Part shown: piece by piece, positions 45,044-57,900 of the stretch | Position numbering within the stretch: the first letter of the stretch is position 1 | Layout of the letters: every line of letters begins with the position of its first letter | NCBI GenBank assembly: GCA_013397845.1 | Contig: VZTG01007438.1 | Span: 474,909-538,908, forward strand | From: Melanocharis versteri | Taxonomy: Eukaryota; Chordata; Aves; Passeriformes; Melanocharitidae | Direction of reading: 5' to 3' | DNA length: 64,000 bases | The notes under the pieces: generated by a model | What the model was told of the DNA's origin: nothing | Databases searched by the model: none | Seen by the model: the letters and a program-made list of their open reading frames with translations, nothing else | Made by a program: the position numbers and the translations under genes

Positions 45044-48000
45044 ATGTTAAGTGGCTTACTGGATTTACCGTGGAGTTTGTCACTGCTCTCGTGAGGAGAA
45101 ACTCAAAAATCTTTCAACTCCACCTGGAACAACCTGTTATCCAAGCTTTTGCCTCCCATAATGGTAACAGATCACCATTGCTTGTAGCATTTGAGTGAGG
45201 TTGTATATCACACTAGATCATAAAAACAATTACTTAAACCTCCTTTGCAGCACCTGTTTGGAGTCTTAAAAATTCAGTTCCCAGTGGGTTGAAGAAGGCT
45301 GAAAGCTTTTTATCAGTGGAAAACTGAATGACAATCAGTCTAAGGAAAATGAAGAAAGAAAAATTGCATTTCTAAATCCACCTCACTAGCTTGTGACTTT
45401 CACTTTAGCCACATGGATTCGAGTGTATTTTAACAAACAATATTTTGCATGCCTCTGGTTTATTTTTCTTCAATATATTGGGTTATTTGAGTTTTGGGTT
45501 GGCTGGTATTAGCAGTCTTTACTTTTACACTGTTTACATTGGTTTACTCCTTATGTATCACCTAATTTCTTTTGCCTCGCTAAGTAAAAAATCTTTTTAA
45601 ATGTAGATAGTTTGGTTTGTTTTGTTTTCATGGATACGATACCTCAAATAAATGTGCACTGTTTTGCATAAGACCTTTTTGGTATTCAGAAAGTCGTTTT
45701 GAGTTTATTTGTTAGTTGGTTCCAGTTTATATTTGAAAGTTTGATATGTTTGTTATATTAAAGGGATTGTTTAAGTTCATGGTTTCTGGATTTATTCTTG
45801 TAAATCTCTCCCAGTATACTGTCTCATCATATTTAATAGTTATATGCACTAGGAACAAAATATACTTCTAACTTGGTGATGTTTAACTCTTCTTAAAAAT
45901 ACAGTCTTCATAGTGGTAGTTTTGCTTGCTCTGGAAATAAGATTTGTTTAGCTTAGAATTTAAACATAGCTCATCAAGTAGTATAGGCATAATAACATAA
46001 CATATTAAATAAGACGGCATCTGTTTTTAAAAAATACTTTATGCTTGCTGAAGTAGTACAGAATGTGTTTTCAGAGGTTCTGTGACACTCAAGAATTTTT
46101 TTTTATTCATATAAAAACTTCCAGGAAAAGTTAACAGATTTTTCATACCTGCATACACACGTTTTGAAGATGTAGTTGAATGCATCTTTGGTTTTTTTTC
46201 CCCACCCGTTTCTGAAATATTTTAAATTGTGGTGGAATGTTATCTCCAGTCAGATCCAAAGACTGTGGTTGGAAGCCTTGGAGGTATAACAACAAGTGCT
46301 GGTTTTAATAACAGAACAAAAAAACTCACATGTTTCTTACTTCAAGACACCGAACAAAAGCAACTAATTCTTGCTTATTATTTACTGTTATCTGCTCAAA
46401 TTTCAAACATTTCTTCTGCTAGGCTAAGTAGGTATTTGGGTAGAAAATTAGAAGCTTACAGTGAATGATGTTGTGCACTGAGCTTTTCATCCTTAAAATT
46501 TTATCTTAAAAAATAACATGGAATAAAGAATGGATGGCTGTGAATGCAATGATAGTACTGATATTTCTCCTTGAGAAGGAACTCTGAATGCTGTATACAT
46601 TTTTTTGCTGTAGAGCATGGCAGAAGTGTGAAGGAGTGCAGGGTGGTATTGGTATGCACTGTTCCCTCGGAGCTGAAATGAGGCTGGGTATTTTCATACA
46701 TGCTACATGCATTCAACACATGATAGATACATGCTGTAATACTTTACACAGAAAACCTTGATATCGGGCCATGGGGAAATGTTCCCTGCGTTAGAGATTC
46801 CTTAAACACACAGACTTTGTATTTTGCCTCCATTCACTTCTTCTGTTGTGTCCATTATTTGGATCGTTTGTCAGGTTTCCCTGTCGCAGATTATGACCAT
46901 CATCATTTTTGTACTTGTCTATTGTGGATGGTCACACGCATTTGACTGAGTTGCATTATCATACTTCCAGCTCTTTGGAGTCCCAGACTTGTTCACAGAA
47001 AAATAATCTGTCATTCAGATAAAAATGATTTTGTAGATTCTGCTATGTAGAACTCTATTCTTGGAAAGAACATGGGTTTTGTAAAATTGTAAGTCGAAAT
47101 AGCATATCTGGAAATTCTAGTAAATGGCAAATTCTTGTGAGTACTTTGCATTTGCATTGTTTCACATTATATGCTTTCAGGGCCTGTGGGAGTCTGGGTT
47201 GATCAACTTTAACTACAGTTCTCTCATTGGTAATGTTTTAAGTTATGGTTGATATACAGGGAAAGAATGAATCAAAATTTCATGCTTTTTATCTCCTGAT
47301 CTTTCAGGCTGTTGGGTCACATTTTGGTCACATATGCCTGTGTTGTGGGAAAGAAGTTGAAAAAAGTTAAATCTCCACTAATACTGGTGGAATCAAAATA
47401 ACTTTTGTACTCATGTTGGACAGTTAATTTATTCTGAGTATGTCTCCAGATGTAAGAATTTGGAGCTCTTTATACTCTAAATAATGTCAAAGTAATTGCC
47501 TAGTTGTTTTGGAGCCTTTTTTCCTTCTTTACAAAAGTAGAAATGTGCATTTTCCGTACTTCAGTGGGGAAGCATGGGAGAGATTATTGTAAAAATATTT
47601 GCACAGGTTTAACTGATAGTAGCTTTCAAAAAAAAATTGAGAGGTGTTTCCATATTTTTTTCATAAACCCCTTTTTCTGCTGAGTCAAGAAAGCAGTGAG
47701 GTCATGGTGGGTGCATGAGAGCTGAGCTGAATACTAATAGACCTGGCTGCATGCTTTGGTGTTACCTTAAATGAAAACACCTGTAGCTAGGCAGGATGTT
47801 TTTCCCTGTTTCTATTTTTGCAACAGACATGCAACAATACATCTTCCTTAATAACATAAATTCTGCAGAGTCTTTTCTGAAAATGTACCCTTGCATTAGC
47901 ACTCCCTGTGTGTTTGCTGCGACAGTAGTCCCTGGCTACATAGCCTCATTGAAAAGACGCTGTGCTTTCCTAGCTTCTTGTAAAGGGTGAAAGCTCAGCT

Positions 48001-49420
48001 TTTCTCTCAGTATTGAAATAACATTTGTTTTTCCAAATGTGACGTTACGGTAAAAGTACTACATAACTGCCTCAATTCTCGAGTGTTCCTTGAAATTCTG
48101 AATTTACTCTTCGGGACGGAAGCCCTCATTTTGCCTTGCCTTTGCCTTGCCAGTGCTTATCCCCCCTCTCAGCTGTAATCTGGGTCCTGTTACAACCTAA
48201 TACAAGTCATTTTACAGAGAAGTTGGAAAATCAGCTCTCAGTTATGTCATTCCAGTCCTTCAGTACTCTGCTGCCTGTTGCTGTGTGCATAAATTGTGGA
48301 ATGTCGAAAACATAGTTCTAGAACTGAGCATCTTCAGGAATAATGTGGAATGTTTTATTTTTGATCATAAAATTTAACACTTGTGTTTTGTTTATGAGGT
48401 AATGTACAAATAGGGAAAAGCATTGCGAGGTGTATTTGTGAGGAAAACAAGAGTCCCTCTAGTTTTGTGTCCACTCGGAAATGCAGCTGTGGTCCAAAGG
48501 AAGTTTTACTACCGCCTGCAGGGGCAAGTGCCCTGAAAAGATTTTGCTGTTCCATCTCCAGCTTTGGGACAGCTGAGCAGAGAGGAAAGCAGACTCTACA
48601 GCCCAGGACTATACATGCTGAAGGATTCCCTGCAGGACCCTGCGAAGGTGGTCTTGGTCTGCAAGAATCGCATCTGGGATTGTTTGGATTCTCAAACACA
48701 CTTGGGTGCACCAGGGTTTCGCGAGTGGGAACCTCCCCGCTATGTTTAGTGACTAGTAGGAGTTAGATATTAGCTCTAGTTTGTCTGTTGGAAGGGAGGA
48801 GATGCCAAAACAAGCTACCAGGGAACAGGAATATGGGAAGGATCTCTCAAACTTGTCTGGAAATTGGACACAAATTACTGCTGTCATAAAATCATGTCTG
48901 CAAGACTCTCGACATAAATAGCTGTTCCTTTAACCCTTTATCCTGCTGCTTGAGGTCAGACTGTCTGTGTAGCCTGATTTGGTTTGTTCTTGTCTTTGAA
49001 AACACAGCCAGAAAGAGGCAGTAGCTTTGGTGATAATTGTGTTTTGCAAGGTAGTGTAATAACTTCTCACCTAGGTGGTGAGACCATATGCTACATCTTA
49101 CTAAGTGTGAGGTTTAAATTCCTGTTCCTGTGACTATGGAAGAAGAAGGTGCTAAACTACTCCTTTCTTTGTGAGTTTAACAGGGTATGGAATGGACAAT
49201 GTGAGAGGAAGGAAGAGAGGAACTGTTATTCTTGGCCAGTAAGGACAAAATCTTAGGCTTTGATTCTTCTCCAGACATGACTTAGGCATTAGAGGTCTAA
49301 GGAAACAGTGTACAGTGAACTAGGGGTCTTGGAATCAGGCTGTGTATCTGTCCTAGGTTGTTTGTTTCATACCAAGTACAAAGTACAAGAACATGAACTA
49401 AGTAGAAAATAATATCAAAT

Positions 49421-49578
49421 AATAAGATAAATAAAAGGATTCAGAAGACTGATAGAGATTTCAAGCTAAAAAAACCTAAACACTCTTCCCCCCGAAAATA
49501 ATAAGATAAACAAAATGATTCAGAAGACTGATGCAGATTTCAAGCTAAAAAAACCTAAACACCCTTCCCCCCGAAAAA
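49421..49578. repeat. 79-base direct tandem duplication, two copies
   Basis: Copies at 49421-49499 and 49500-49578 share AATAAGATAA, ATTCAGAAGACTGAT, AGATTTCAAGCTAAAAAAAC and the CTTCCCCCCGAAAA end, with about six differences. It is a recent local duplication in intergenic DNA. Confidence 0.92.
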
Positions 49579-51863
49579 CAACAAAAGACCCTCCACAAAA
49601 AAACCCCAACCAACCAAATAAAAAAGCTGAAGTTGAAAAATGAAAAACTGAGAGCCTGCCTTCTAGCTTGAAAGGTAAGAGGAAAGGAGATGCGTCCTGA
49701 GTGGGGTCAGCAACATCACAATTCAGAAACACATTGCATTTGATTTGACACAGATGTGTCTGTGTATGGGATCCATTCTGAGCTAGGGTTTACAGTCTTT
49801 AGCCTCTTCCTCAAATAATTGTCTTTTCAAATTCTGGTAAATGCATTGTGTTACACAGATGGAGATTTTTTTTTTTCTTGAAACCTCTTGTCCTCAAATT
49901 TTCATGCTTCTGTCCTGCCAATATCCATGGCCCTACAGAGTTCTCATCTGTCCATCACCTTCAGGTGCTCCTACAGCATCTCATCACCTGAGGTGCTGAA
50001 GCTTGGAGTACTGTTCAGGCAGACCTGCTGCAGGAAACAAATTTGCAAGGAGTGTGAGTTACAGTCAATTCTGATTCTTCTGACTGTACCCTTCCTTTGT
50101 TCAGTACTATGTCTTTTCCTCTTGATTTCAAGCAGTTCTCTAAAATCCTAGTTATATAAGTAATAAGATAATTGTAGTTTTGTGGATATTCGAGGAGGAA
50201 ATACGTAATACACAGCCTGTCCTGAAAATTGAGTTTATGTGGTAAGTGTTGGGCATCTACATTGGGTTCCTGCAAATGTTTTTGCTGTTGTTCTTTGATT
50301 TTTATGATTAGCCTAGAAGCCATTATACCTGCTGGAGTAATTTCATGGTCTTTGTATTAATTTTAGAACTAAGATGATGTTACCACAACAGCTTTTCAAA
50401 GTTAGTTTTCAAAACTGCTTTTCATGGTACTCCATTTTTATCTAGAGTGGGTTCTAACCTAATACATTACTCAGTTTTGATGGCAGCTCAGTTTTCAGTA
50501 TGTGCTTTAGTATATGTCTAGTATGTCTTTTCCAGTATTACTTCCATTTCTCCATTATCTGCTGATGAGAAAATCTGAAAGCTTTCCCACCCTGGATTAA
50601 GTGACATTTACATCAGACCACTTTCCTTGTTTTCTTGTTCCTCTAGAACAAGGCAGCTTTTACTGACTCGAGTGCCGTGCTTACAGGTTTCTACAAAATG
50701 CTGGGACTTGTTTTGGGAGGCTGGCTGCGTCACTGCTGGATACAACATTGCTCAGATCAAAACAGTTCAGCAGTTTACCCGGGTTTCCTTACAGTGCAGC
50801 AGAGGGGAAGCCAGTTGCAGAATTAGGAAACCTGAACTGTGTTAACCCTACAAAAAATATTTCCAGCAAATAGCTTCTTCCCATTTTAGTAATGCTGGCC
50901 TAAACATGTCAGAAGTTAGCACTATACTTAATTGCTTTGAAACCAACTCCATGCCTGTGTAGTTCATTGAACAAATAATTTGCTTGATGCTGTACCCTCA
51001 GTGTGTGCCCTCAGCACCTCTTTGGTGTTGGCTGAAACACTGGCACTGATTCTTATTTCAGGAAGTCTCCTAGGTGAGGAGGACACATGCTTTGCTTCAC
51101 TCCTCCTGCAAGATCTTTGCTAGGTTGTCTTCTGTATGTAAGGTAGAAGAGCTGAAATGTAGCCAGCAGTATTCCGCATGCAGGATTGACTTTTTCAGCC
51201 CCAGTCCTATCTGTAATCCTGAATTACAGCAGGGCTGCCGAAGAGCTCACTCCCTACGAGCCTCCTTGAGCAGATCAGAAGCTGCAGCCCTGGGCCACCT
51301 TCTGTCCTTTCAGGTGTGACGCAAAGAGCCTGTGGGCCACTTCTTCCCACCGAGGCTACCGAGTGAGTTCGGGGTGGTTTGGAGAGCAGATGCTGTTTAT
51401 TAGGCATTTATATCTATGCATGGAGACGACTCGCAAATCATGGGTCATGGGACACAGCAGGTCTTTGGGAACTCCAAGGAGGCTTCCGTGCGGGCCGAGC
51501 AGTGCGCGAGAGTGGCTGGTCCTATCTCACTGCCTCAGGCTCGCCCTAACAACGAGCACTTTGGCCGGCCGCCGGCGGGCAGGTGGCTCTTCGGGGCAGC
51601 TGGTGAGGGCAGAGGCCATCACCTGTCGGCGGGGTCCGTGTGCGTGCAGCCAGCCCCGCTCCGCACGCCCCAGTCATTCCCCGACACCTGCCCGCGGGCC
51701 GCCGCCTTTGAAGCGCAGCCCCCGCCCGAGGGGACGGGCGCTGTCGGGGCGGTCGCTCCGGGGAGCGCCGGCCCGAGCAGGGCTGACGAGGGGGCACCGG
51801 GGCGGCGGGGGGAGGGCGGTCGGAGGCGTCGCCCGGGCCGGCCCGGAGCCGGGTCTCTCTGTT

Positions 51864-51864
51864 N
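51864..51864. other. single unknown base at the pendrin N-terminal exon
   Basis: One N in GTTNACAGC; coding similarity to pendrin begins exactly here and fails immediately upstream. Confidence 0.9.
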
Positions 51865-51949
51865 ACAGCGAGCCCGGCTTCCAGGAGGAGAACGAGCGGC
51901 GGCCGCCGCTGCCGCCCACGCTCCGCGAGCGGGCGCAGGCGGCCTGCAG
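51864..51949 (+). CDS. SLC26A4: SLC26A4 first recognisable coding exon (5' end uncertain)
   Basis: Reads (Y)SEPGFQEENERRPP, then LPPTLRERAQAAC and AG before the donor GTGGGT. The 28 codons from the Tyr to the last Cys align without gaps to human residues 27-54. The first base of the Tyr codon is the N at 51864. Upstream of it no frame resembles the expected N-terminus, and no in-frame ATG lies nearby. Either sequence was lost at the N, or TCTCTCTGTTNACAG is an acceptor. The start codon is therefore not annotated. Confidence 0.85.
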
Positions 51950-54900
51950 GTGGGTGCGAGCGGCGGGACGGAGCCGGGGGCGCCCACAGACCCCACCCGC
52001 CCCGGGATGGAGTGTCCCGCACGCCGGAGCGCGGGCACGCACATCCCTGCTCCCCTGCGCGTCGCGGCTGCCCGCGGGGCGCTTCCTTCGGGGAGCGCGC
52101 TTTTGACGCCGGTACGTGCCCCGTCCGTGTCTGCAAGACAGGACTGTGACAGTCACTGCCCCTTAAATTTAAATGTGCATCGGCTCAGCTCTCTGTCACT
52201 TCGGGGTTCTCGGGGCGCTCCAGCTGCAGCGCCGTGGGGTGTGTTCATCGCTCGTTTTCTCGCAGATGTTCGAGGAAAAGGGCCTTTCAGATTGCCAAGT
52301 GCTTTCTGCCCATCCTGGAGTGGCTGCCCAACTACCGGGTGAAAGAGTGGCTGATCAGCGACATCATCTCGGGGCTCAGCACCGGCCTCGTTGCCACCCT
52401 GCAAGGTAAAGCCAGGCACGCCGGCGCTCCGCTCTCCAGGACGGCCCTATAAGGGAGCCGGCTGAACACAGGGACGTTATGCAGATGGAATTACAAATCT
52501 GACGCTTGTTATTTAATACTAGATATTAGGTATTATTTTGCAATAAATAATTTATGGTTTTAATTTATTCCTTTTTTCCTTCCTTGGCTAGAAGATTTAA
52601 ATTTCTTTTGATGTGCTATCAATATGTATTTAACTTTTTTTTCCAGGCATTTTACTCAGAGTATTCATTTTTATATTTAAAATTTTAATTACATTGCGAT
52701 AAATCAGATAGGTTTTGTTGTCTTATTTCTCTTTCTTGGTTGTCTAAGCCTATAGTTCTCTTGTAACTGCCTACAAAAATCTAGTTATTCCCCTGAAATA
52801 ATGCAACCTTGATATCTACTCCTCTTTAAAATTCGTCTCATGAAGTTGTTTAGGTCTCTGCAGAACACAACACTCAAGGAGGTGGTGATGTATTCCCATT
52901 TTTTAAAAAATTAAAGTTGATGGATATTTACAGTACATGTCTTGCAATATTAAGTTTTCCTTACTTCCTTATTCCATTTATTAGTAAAGCTTTCAGTAGA
53001 TAAATAAATAGGAAAGTGTGAGAAATAAGCAGAAATTAGTTAAAATAAGCTACTTAGGGAAGACTCAGAGGGCAGAACCATCCTGCCTGAGGCAGCATCC
53101 GTCTAAGACAAGACTAACGATAACCCTGACACATCCACCACGCTCATTTCTTTCAGCTCAATAGAGTTCTTACACTATTTTCACAATTTTTTTCGGGACT
53201 GCCGCAGGCAAAACTAGCTGTGTCAACCCCACACTTTCCCCGCAATGGAAATTCAGTGTTTGCAGAAGGGGACAAAGATTTACATTGGGAACAAAGAAAG
53301 CAGTTTACGCATTCCCGATTAGCCACAAGTATTCCCTCCTGTCTGTTCCCTTGGAGCATGCTAGGAAGGCAGAGACTGGCAGAAAAAAAGCGTTACAAAC
53401 TTCTGCCCCAGGCAGGGGGTGACCTGAGAAATAAAGGAAGTGATTCTTTCCCGAAGAAAGTTCCGAAGAGAGTGTCAGAGCTGGAAGATCTTTGCTGAAG
53501 GTAATGACACAGTTACAGGATCCCTGTGCATTTTTAAAGTGAACTGGGCTAGATGTTCATATTACTTAAAACAGCTATTGTGCTCTTACTATAACCTCCT
53601 TATTTATTTTTTTTAGTGGCCTGATTTTCTCTTAACTAGAATCCATTTGTAAAACCAATTTCTTAAATATACTGTCTGGTCTCCCACCTATGCATTAAAA
53701 ATTAAAAAAGTAGAAAGAAGGGAAAAAGCCCAAATTAGTGCAAATTTACACCTAGCTAAAACTGAAAAAAAAAAACCCTGAAATTTTAAAACATGCATTA
53801 CAGGAAAAAATGGCCAAAATATTAGCAAAAAAGAGGCTTCTGGTATCTTGAAGTCCCTGAAGTCCCTAATTCCCAGCAACTATGTGTGTTGCTTGCAGTC
53901 CTCCCATCAGTCACAGTAGTATGACCAGGACTTCAGTTGTTTGAGCCCTGACAGGTTTTGGAGAATCTTTGAAGGACAATACTATACTCAGGCTAACTGG
54001 GATATGATTCTGAAGACAACTTTTTTTATTGTTTGCTGGATTTGACAGCTTGCACGAGTATGCAAAGGAAGAAGAACAAAGACTCTCAAATTTATGTGAC
54101 TTACTACTGGTAGATTAGTTTTTGAGCTGCTACTGGGAAAAGAAGTGGCCCTATTTTCACAAGAGCTGAAGATACTGAAGCATATTTGTAGTGCAATAAT
54201 TCAGAGTCTTGTGCTTGAAATTTCTGTCTTCACATATCCTCCTCTTCTCTGAAGAGGCACACACTCTTGGAACGACGTTCTCCACTTGAGTTTCCTATCT
54301 CAGCCTGTGTATTGAGCTACCTATGCAAATACAGGAACATCTTTCAGTACTTACTCATCCAACTACCAGCATGGGATATACAGTCATTTACAGTCACTGA
54401 TACTCACATGTGTGTCTGCAACCAATTTACAGACAAAACATATTCTAAATCGCATCTGGACAAAAGCAGTAAATCTTTCTGAAAGTCTGTTCTAGACAAG
54501 ATAGTAGATTGCTGAGCGATTTTAAACGTGATATTTTGATGATCTGTCATTTCAGGTTTGGCATATGCTTTGCTGGTTGCAGTCCCTGTTGGATATGGTC
54601 TCTATTCTGCTTTTTTCCCCATCCTGACATACTTTTTCCTGGGAACATCAAGGCACATCTCAGTTGGTAACTGCATGTGTTCAAGTTACAGTGAATTATC
54701 TATTACAAAGTGTTAATCCTTATTGCAGACATGCATATTTCATACAATATAACTACTTTCTGAAACAAATCAGCTATGGTGAATATTAATATTGATAGAT
54801 CTGGGGAAATTAAGGCTTATTTCTTCTTTATACAGGCAATTGTGCATAATAACTAACTTCAGTTGTGCCCCTGCTTTTTGCTTGAATTTGTGCTGAAGTT

Positions 54901-57900
54901 TAAATCTTGTCTTTGGTTACACTCTATGCAAGAAATGACAAGATCACGGCCTCAGTAGGCAGTATGAATGACAGACATTTTGTCTATCAGCTAAAGCTCA
55001 AGATGGCTAAAACACAGCTCTTTTAGTCTTCTCTACAAGCCTTACTTGCTACATCCTTTTTTGATTACTGTGGACAGTATCTTCTTCTTGCCTGTCATGG
55101 AGACCCACAACCTGTGTATCCACTCCAGCTTCACTCTAGGTCCTCACATCAAGGCTATGGGTAAACCTTGTTGATTCTTTCTGAATACTTTCTTTAAAAT
55201 ACGAGGTTTGTTTCCTGACAGTTCTCACATTCAAAATTCCTTTTACAGCTTGAACACTGAAGTTGCTTTTTCTTCATTCTAACAAAATCTATTCTTTCCT
55301 TGTTCATATCTACCAAGAACACATTGTTTTCCCCTCCCAGAGCTTTGGCATGATACTACACTTTTTCATCAGCTTTCTTCTCTGCTGCATCAAATGTCTC
55401 TGTATGTCTTCTCAACTTTGTTAGCCTCTTCCTGTCCTATCAAGCAGCTCACATTTGCTATGCAGATCTGACTTGTTATGTCTACTTATGGTGGCATTCC
55501 TACTTTATAGATTACCAAACACTCCTTCTTTATGCTTTTCCCAATTCTCTTATTCATGAAGTGTCCTCTAAGGTATCTGTAAAATTAACTTAACCTTCTT
55601 TAAGACATTTTGTGACATTTTCCTTTTCTGTGTAAGTTTAGTAAATAACTGCAACAAATATGATTACTTTTAAATTGTGTTTTGCTGACACAATGATCAC
55701 TTTCTCTGTATCTTGCCCAAAGTATAGTTTCAGTCATCTTTAGCCAATATAATAGCACAATACTGCCAAAAGATGTGGTCCTACCCATTGGATCGTGTTC
55801 CCACCACAACCGTGGTGTTGGGATCCCTGACCATGTGGCACTCTGGATCAGCTAAAAACTAACCAGGACAAAAAAAAAAAAAAAACAAAAAACAAAAAAA
55901 CAACCAAAAAAATGCAAACAAACAAATAAAATGCAAAACTTAAAGAAACAATCATTGCTTTCACCTGGATCAGTGATCTGTGTTGTCTGGTTGTGATGCT
56001 GATACAAGGGAGGTGGTTGGAGCATGTTGAACATGTTGCCCCTTTTGGCCTTGGTACAGCCCCAAATTGGCTCAAGCAAAGCATGAAATTCCACCTGTAT
56101 CTGTATATACAACGTAAGTTATTTAAAGAAGGAGCAGTATTTAAAGAAGGTGCAGTATTTTTGTGTCATATATGCAGTGCCTGCGGCTCTTGGCCCCCTA
56201 ATACTACCAATGTACCCCAATTAAAATACTACATGGTTTTTCTGACCTAGAGTTTCTTGCCTAGTCTGACAAATGCTTTTTTTCATTGTGTATTAAACTT
56301 TAGTGTGGTCTGTTTGTCATTTCAGGTCCATTCCCAGTAGTCAGTTTGATGGTGGGATCTGTTGTATTGAGCATGGCCCCTGACGAGAATTTTCTCATAG
56401 AAGGCAGTAATGCTACAGGAACTAATGGCACTGCAGCACTTATAGACACTGAATCCAGAGATGCACAGAGAGTGCTGATTGCAAGTACTCTCACATTCCT
56501 GGTTGGAATTTTACAGGTAAAAGAGTTTACTTGAAGACACAAGGTTAACGCTGCTTTAACGTTAATGGCAGGAAAATGCCTACTAGGGCAGTCAGACATT
56601 TTCCTGTAGTAAAACACAAAAATGAAGGAAAGTTATCGCAAACTTTTAAGAGCTTCTTATCCTATGCAGAGTCTGTGACAGCATGACCGGGAGCACAGAG
56701 AACAGAATAGCCCTGTGATTGCAGACCAGGAGACCTGCATGAAACTGAGTACTAATGGTGCATGTCCTGGAGCTTCCTTTCACACATTTCTTCAGGTCTC
56801 CTTTATTTTCTTGGATGGACGATGCTAAGCTACGCTAGGCTGAAATGGGGGAAATATGGTCCTAAGATTCTGCGTCAAAAAAGACAAAAAACAATGCATG
56901 AGAAATCTCAAAATAAAAGTCTACCTTTTTGTTGAGAAACAAGCTGTTATTCTTCATGATTTTTCCAGGTTGTATTTGGAGTCCTCCAGATTGGTTTCAT
57001 TGTGAGGTACCTTGCAGATCCACTAGTTGGGGGATTCACAACTGCAGCTGCTTTTCAAGTACTTGTGTCACAATTGAAAATAGTTCTGAATGTTTCAACT
57101 AAAAATTATAATGGTGTCCTTTCCATAATATATGTAAGTATGCCCTTCTAATCTGCTTTGGGTTTATGACAGATGTTTTTATATAATTGCTTATCTTCTG
57201 CTTCCATTTCACACAGGGATGGTTCGTGTATATGGTGGTAAGTATAGGGCATTCATTTAGTTCTCACTTTCATGAAGATCTGCAGCTGTTCATTTATAGC
57301 TGCTTTTGTGGTTTCCCAGACAGAAAGTCTAACTGCCATCTTGAAGTCTTTTTTCAGACAGAGCACTTTTTCACATAAAGTTTAAATGCAATTATCCAGC
57401 AAAAGAGTTTTTCCACTTCTGGAGACTACAGTTTGTCCCATCCCTTGCTTTCTCACTTATTGTGAAGGACATTTGGTCATTTATTAACAGTCAGGTCATC
57501 TCCCAAAGCTGGCCAGTCCCAAGGCTCTTTACACTTAAACCAGCAGGTCATTGTGGTGAAGGGCGTCGTTCTCCATTTCACCCTGTGGCCATGCATGTGA
57601 ATACCTACAGGATACAGATTCCCACCCTTTGGCCAGGTACCTATAGGTTAGCAAATGTGAGGCTGAGTGTTACTGTCACAACTCGATTTGTTGGTTTTAT
57701 AGAAAATGCTCAAATGGAGAAATGTTCCGGCTGCATTACAGAAATACTGAATTCCCAGAGGTCTTGTAATACAGAATAGTATCCTTTCCCAGGAAAGTTA
57801 TTCAGAGTTGTGTCACTGACTTCAGCATGAAACTATCCAGATTCACAGTATTTTAGATCTTCCATAGCACTTCATATTAGAATAGCAGATTTCTAAAAGA

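Larger units (their letters stand above)
44863..51480. other. BCAP29 3' UTR and BCAP29-SLC26A4 intergenic region
   Basis: 6.6 kb. After the candidate poly(A) signals it is mostly A/T-rich, with a locally GC-richer patch at 48460-48760 and a 79-base tandem duplication at 49421-49578. Small open frames, including 99 codons at 48467-48766 and 102 codons at 50015-50323, have no recognisable product. Pendrin regulatory DNA may lie here, but none can be identified by eye. Confidence 0.55.
51480..52260 (+). promoter_or_regulatory. SLC26A4: SLC26A4 CpG island
   Basis: About 0.8 kb of very GC- and CpG-rich DNA surrounding the first recognisable pendrin exon. Several long overlapping open frames on both strands (up to 308 codons) are explained by the lack of stop codons in such DNA. 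A non-coding first exon and the promoter are expected here but cannot be delimited. Confidence 0.7.
54667..56325 (+). other. SLC26A4: SLC26A4 intron 4, pyrimidine- and A-rich tracts
   Basis: 1.7 kb. A long C/T-rich stretch at about 55240-55620, an A-rich tract at 55870-55940, and an 18-base tandem repeat at 56120-56155. No gene is seen. Confidence 0.55.

Noticed and set aside
48355..48766. Overlapping open frames of 118 (minus) and 99 (plus) codons between BCAP29 and SLC26A4
   Set aside because: They mirror each other in a GC-richer patch, a common sign of non-coding composition; no product is recognised.
51363..52342. Long open frames of 247 and 308 codons (plus strand) and 141-196 codons (minus strand)
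   Set aside because: They coincide with the SLC26A4 CpG island and arise because GC-rich DNA has few stops. Only 51864-51949, and the exon at 52266-52405 in its own frame, match pendrin.
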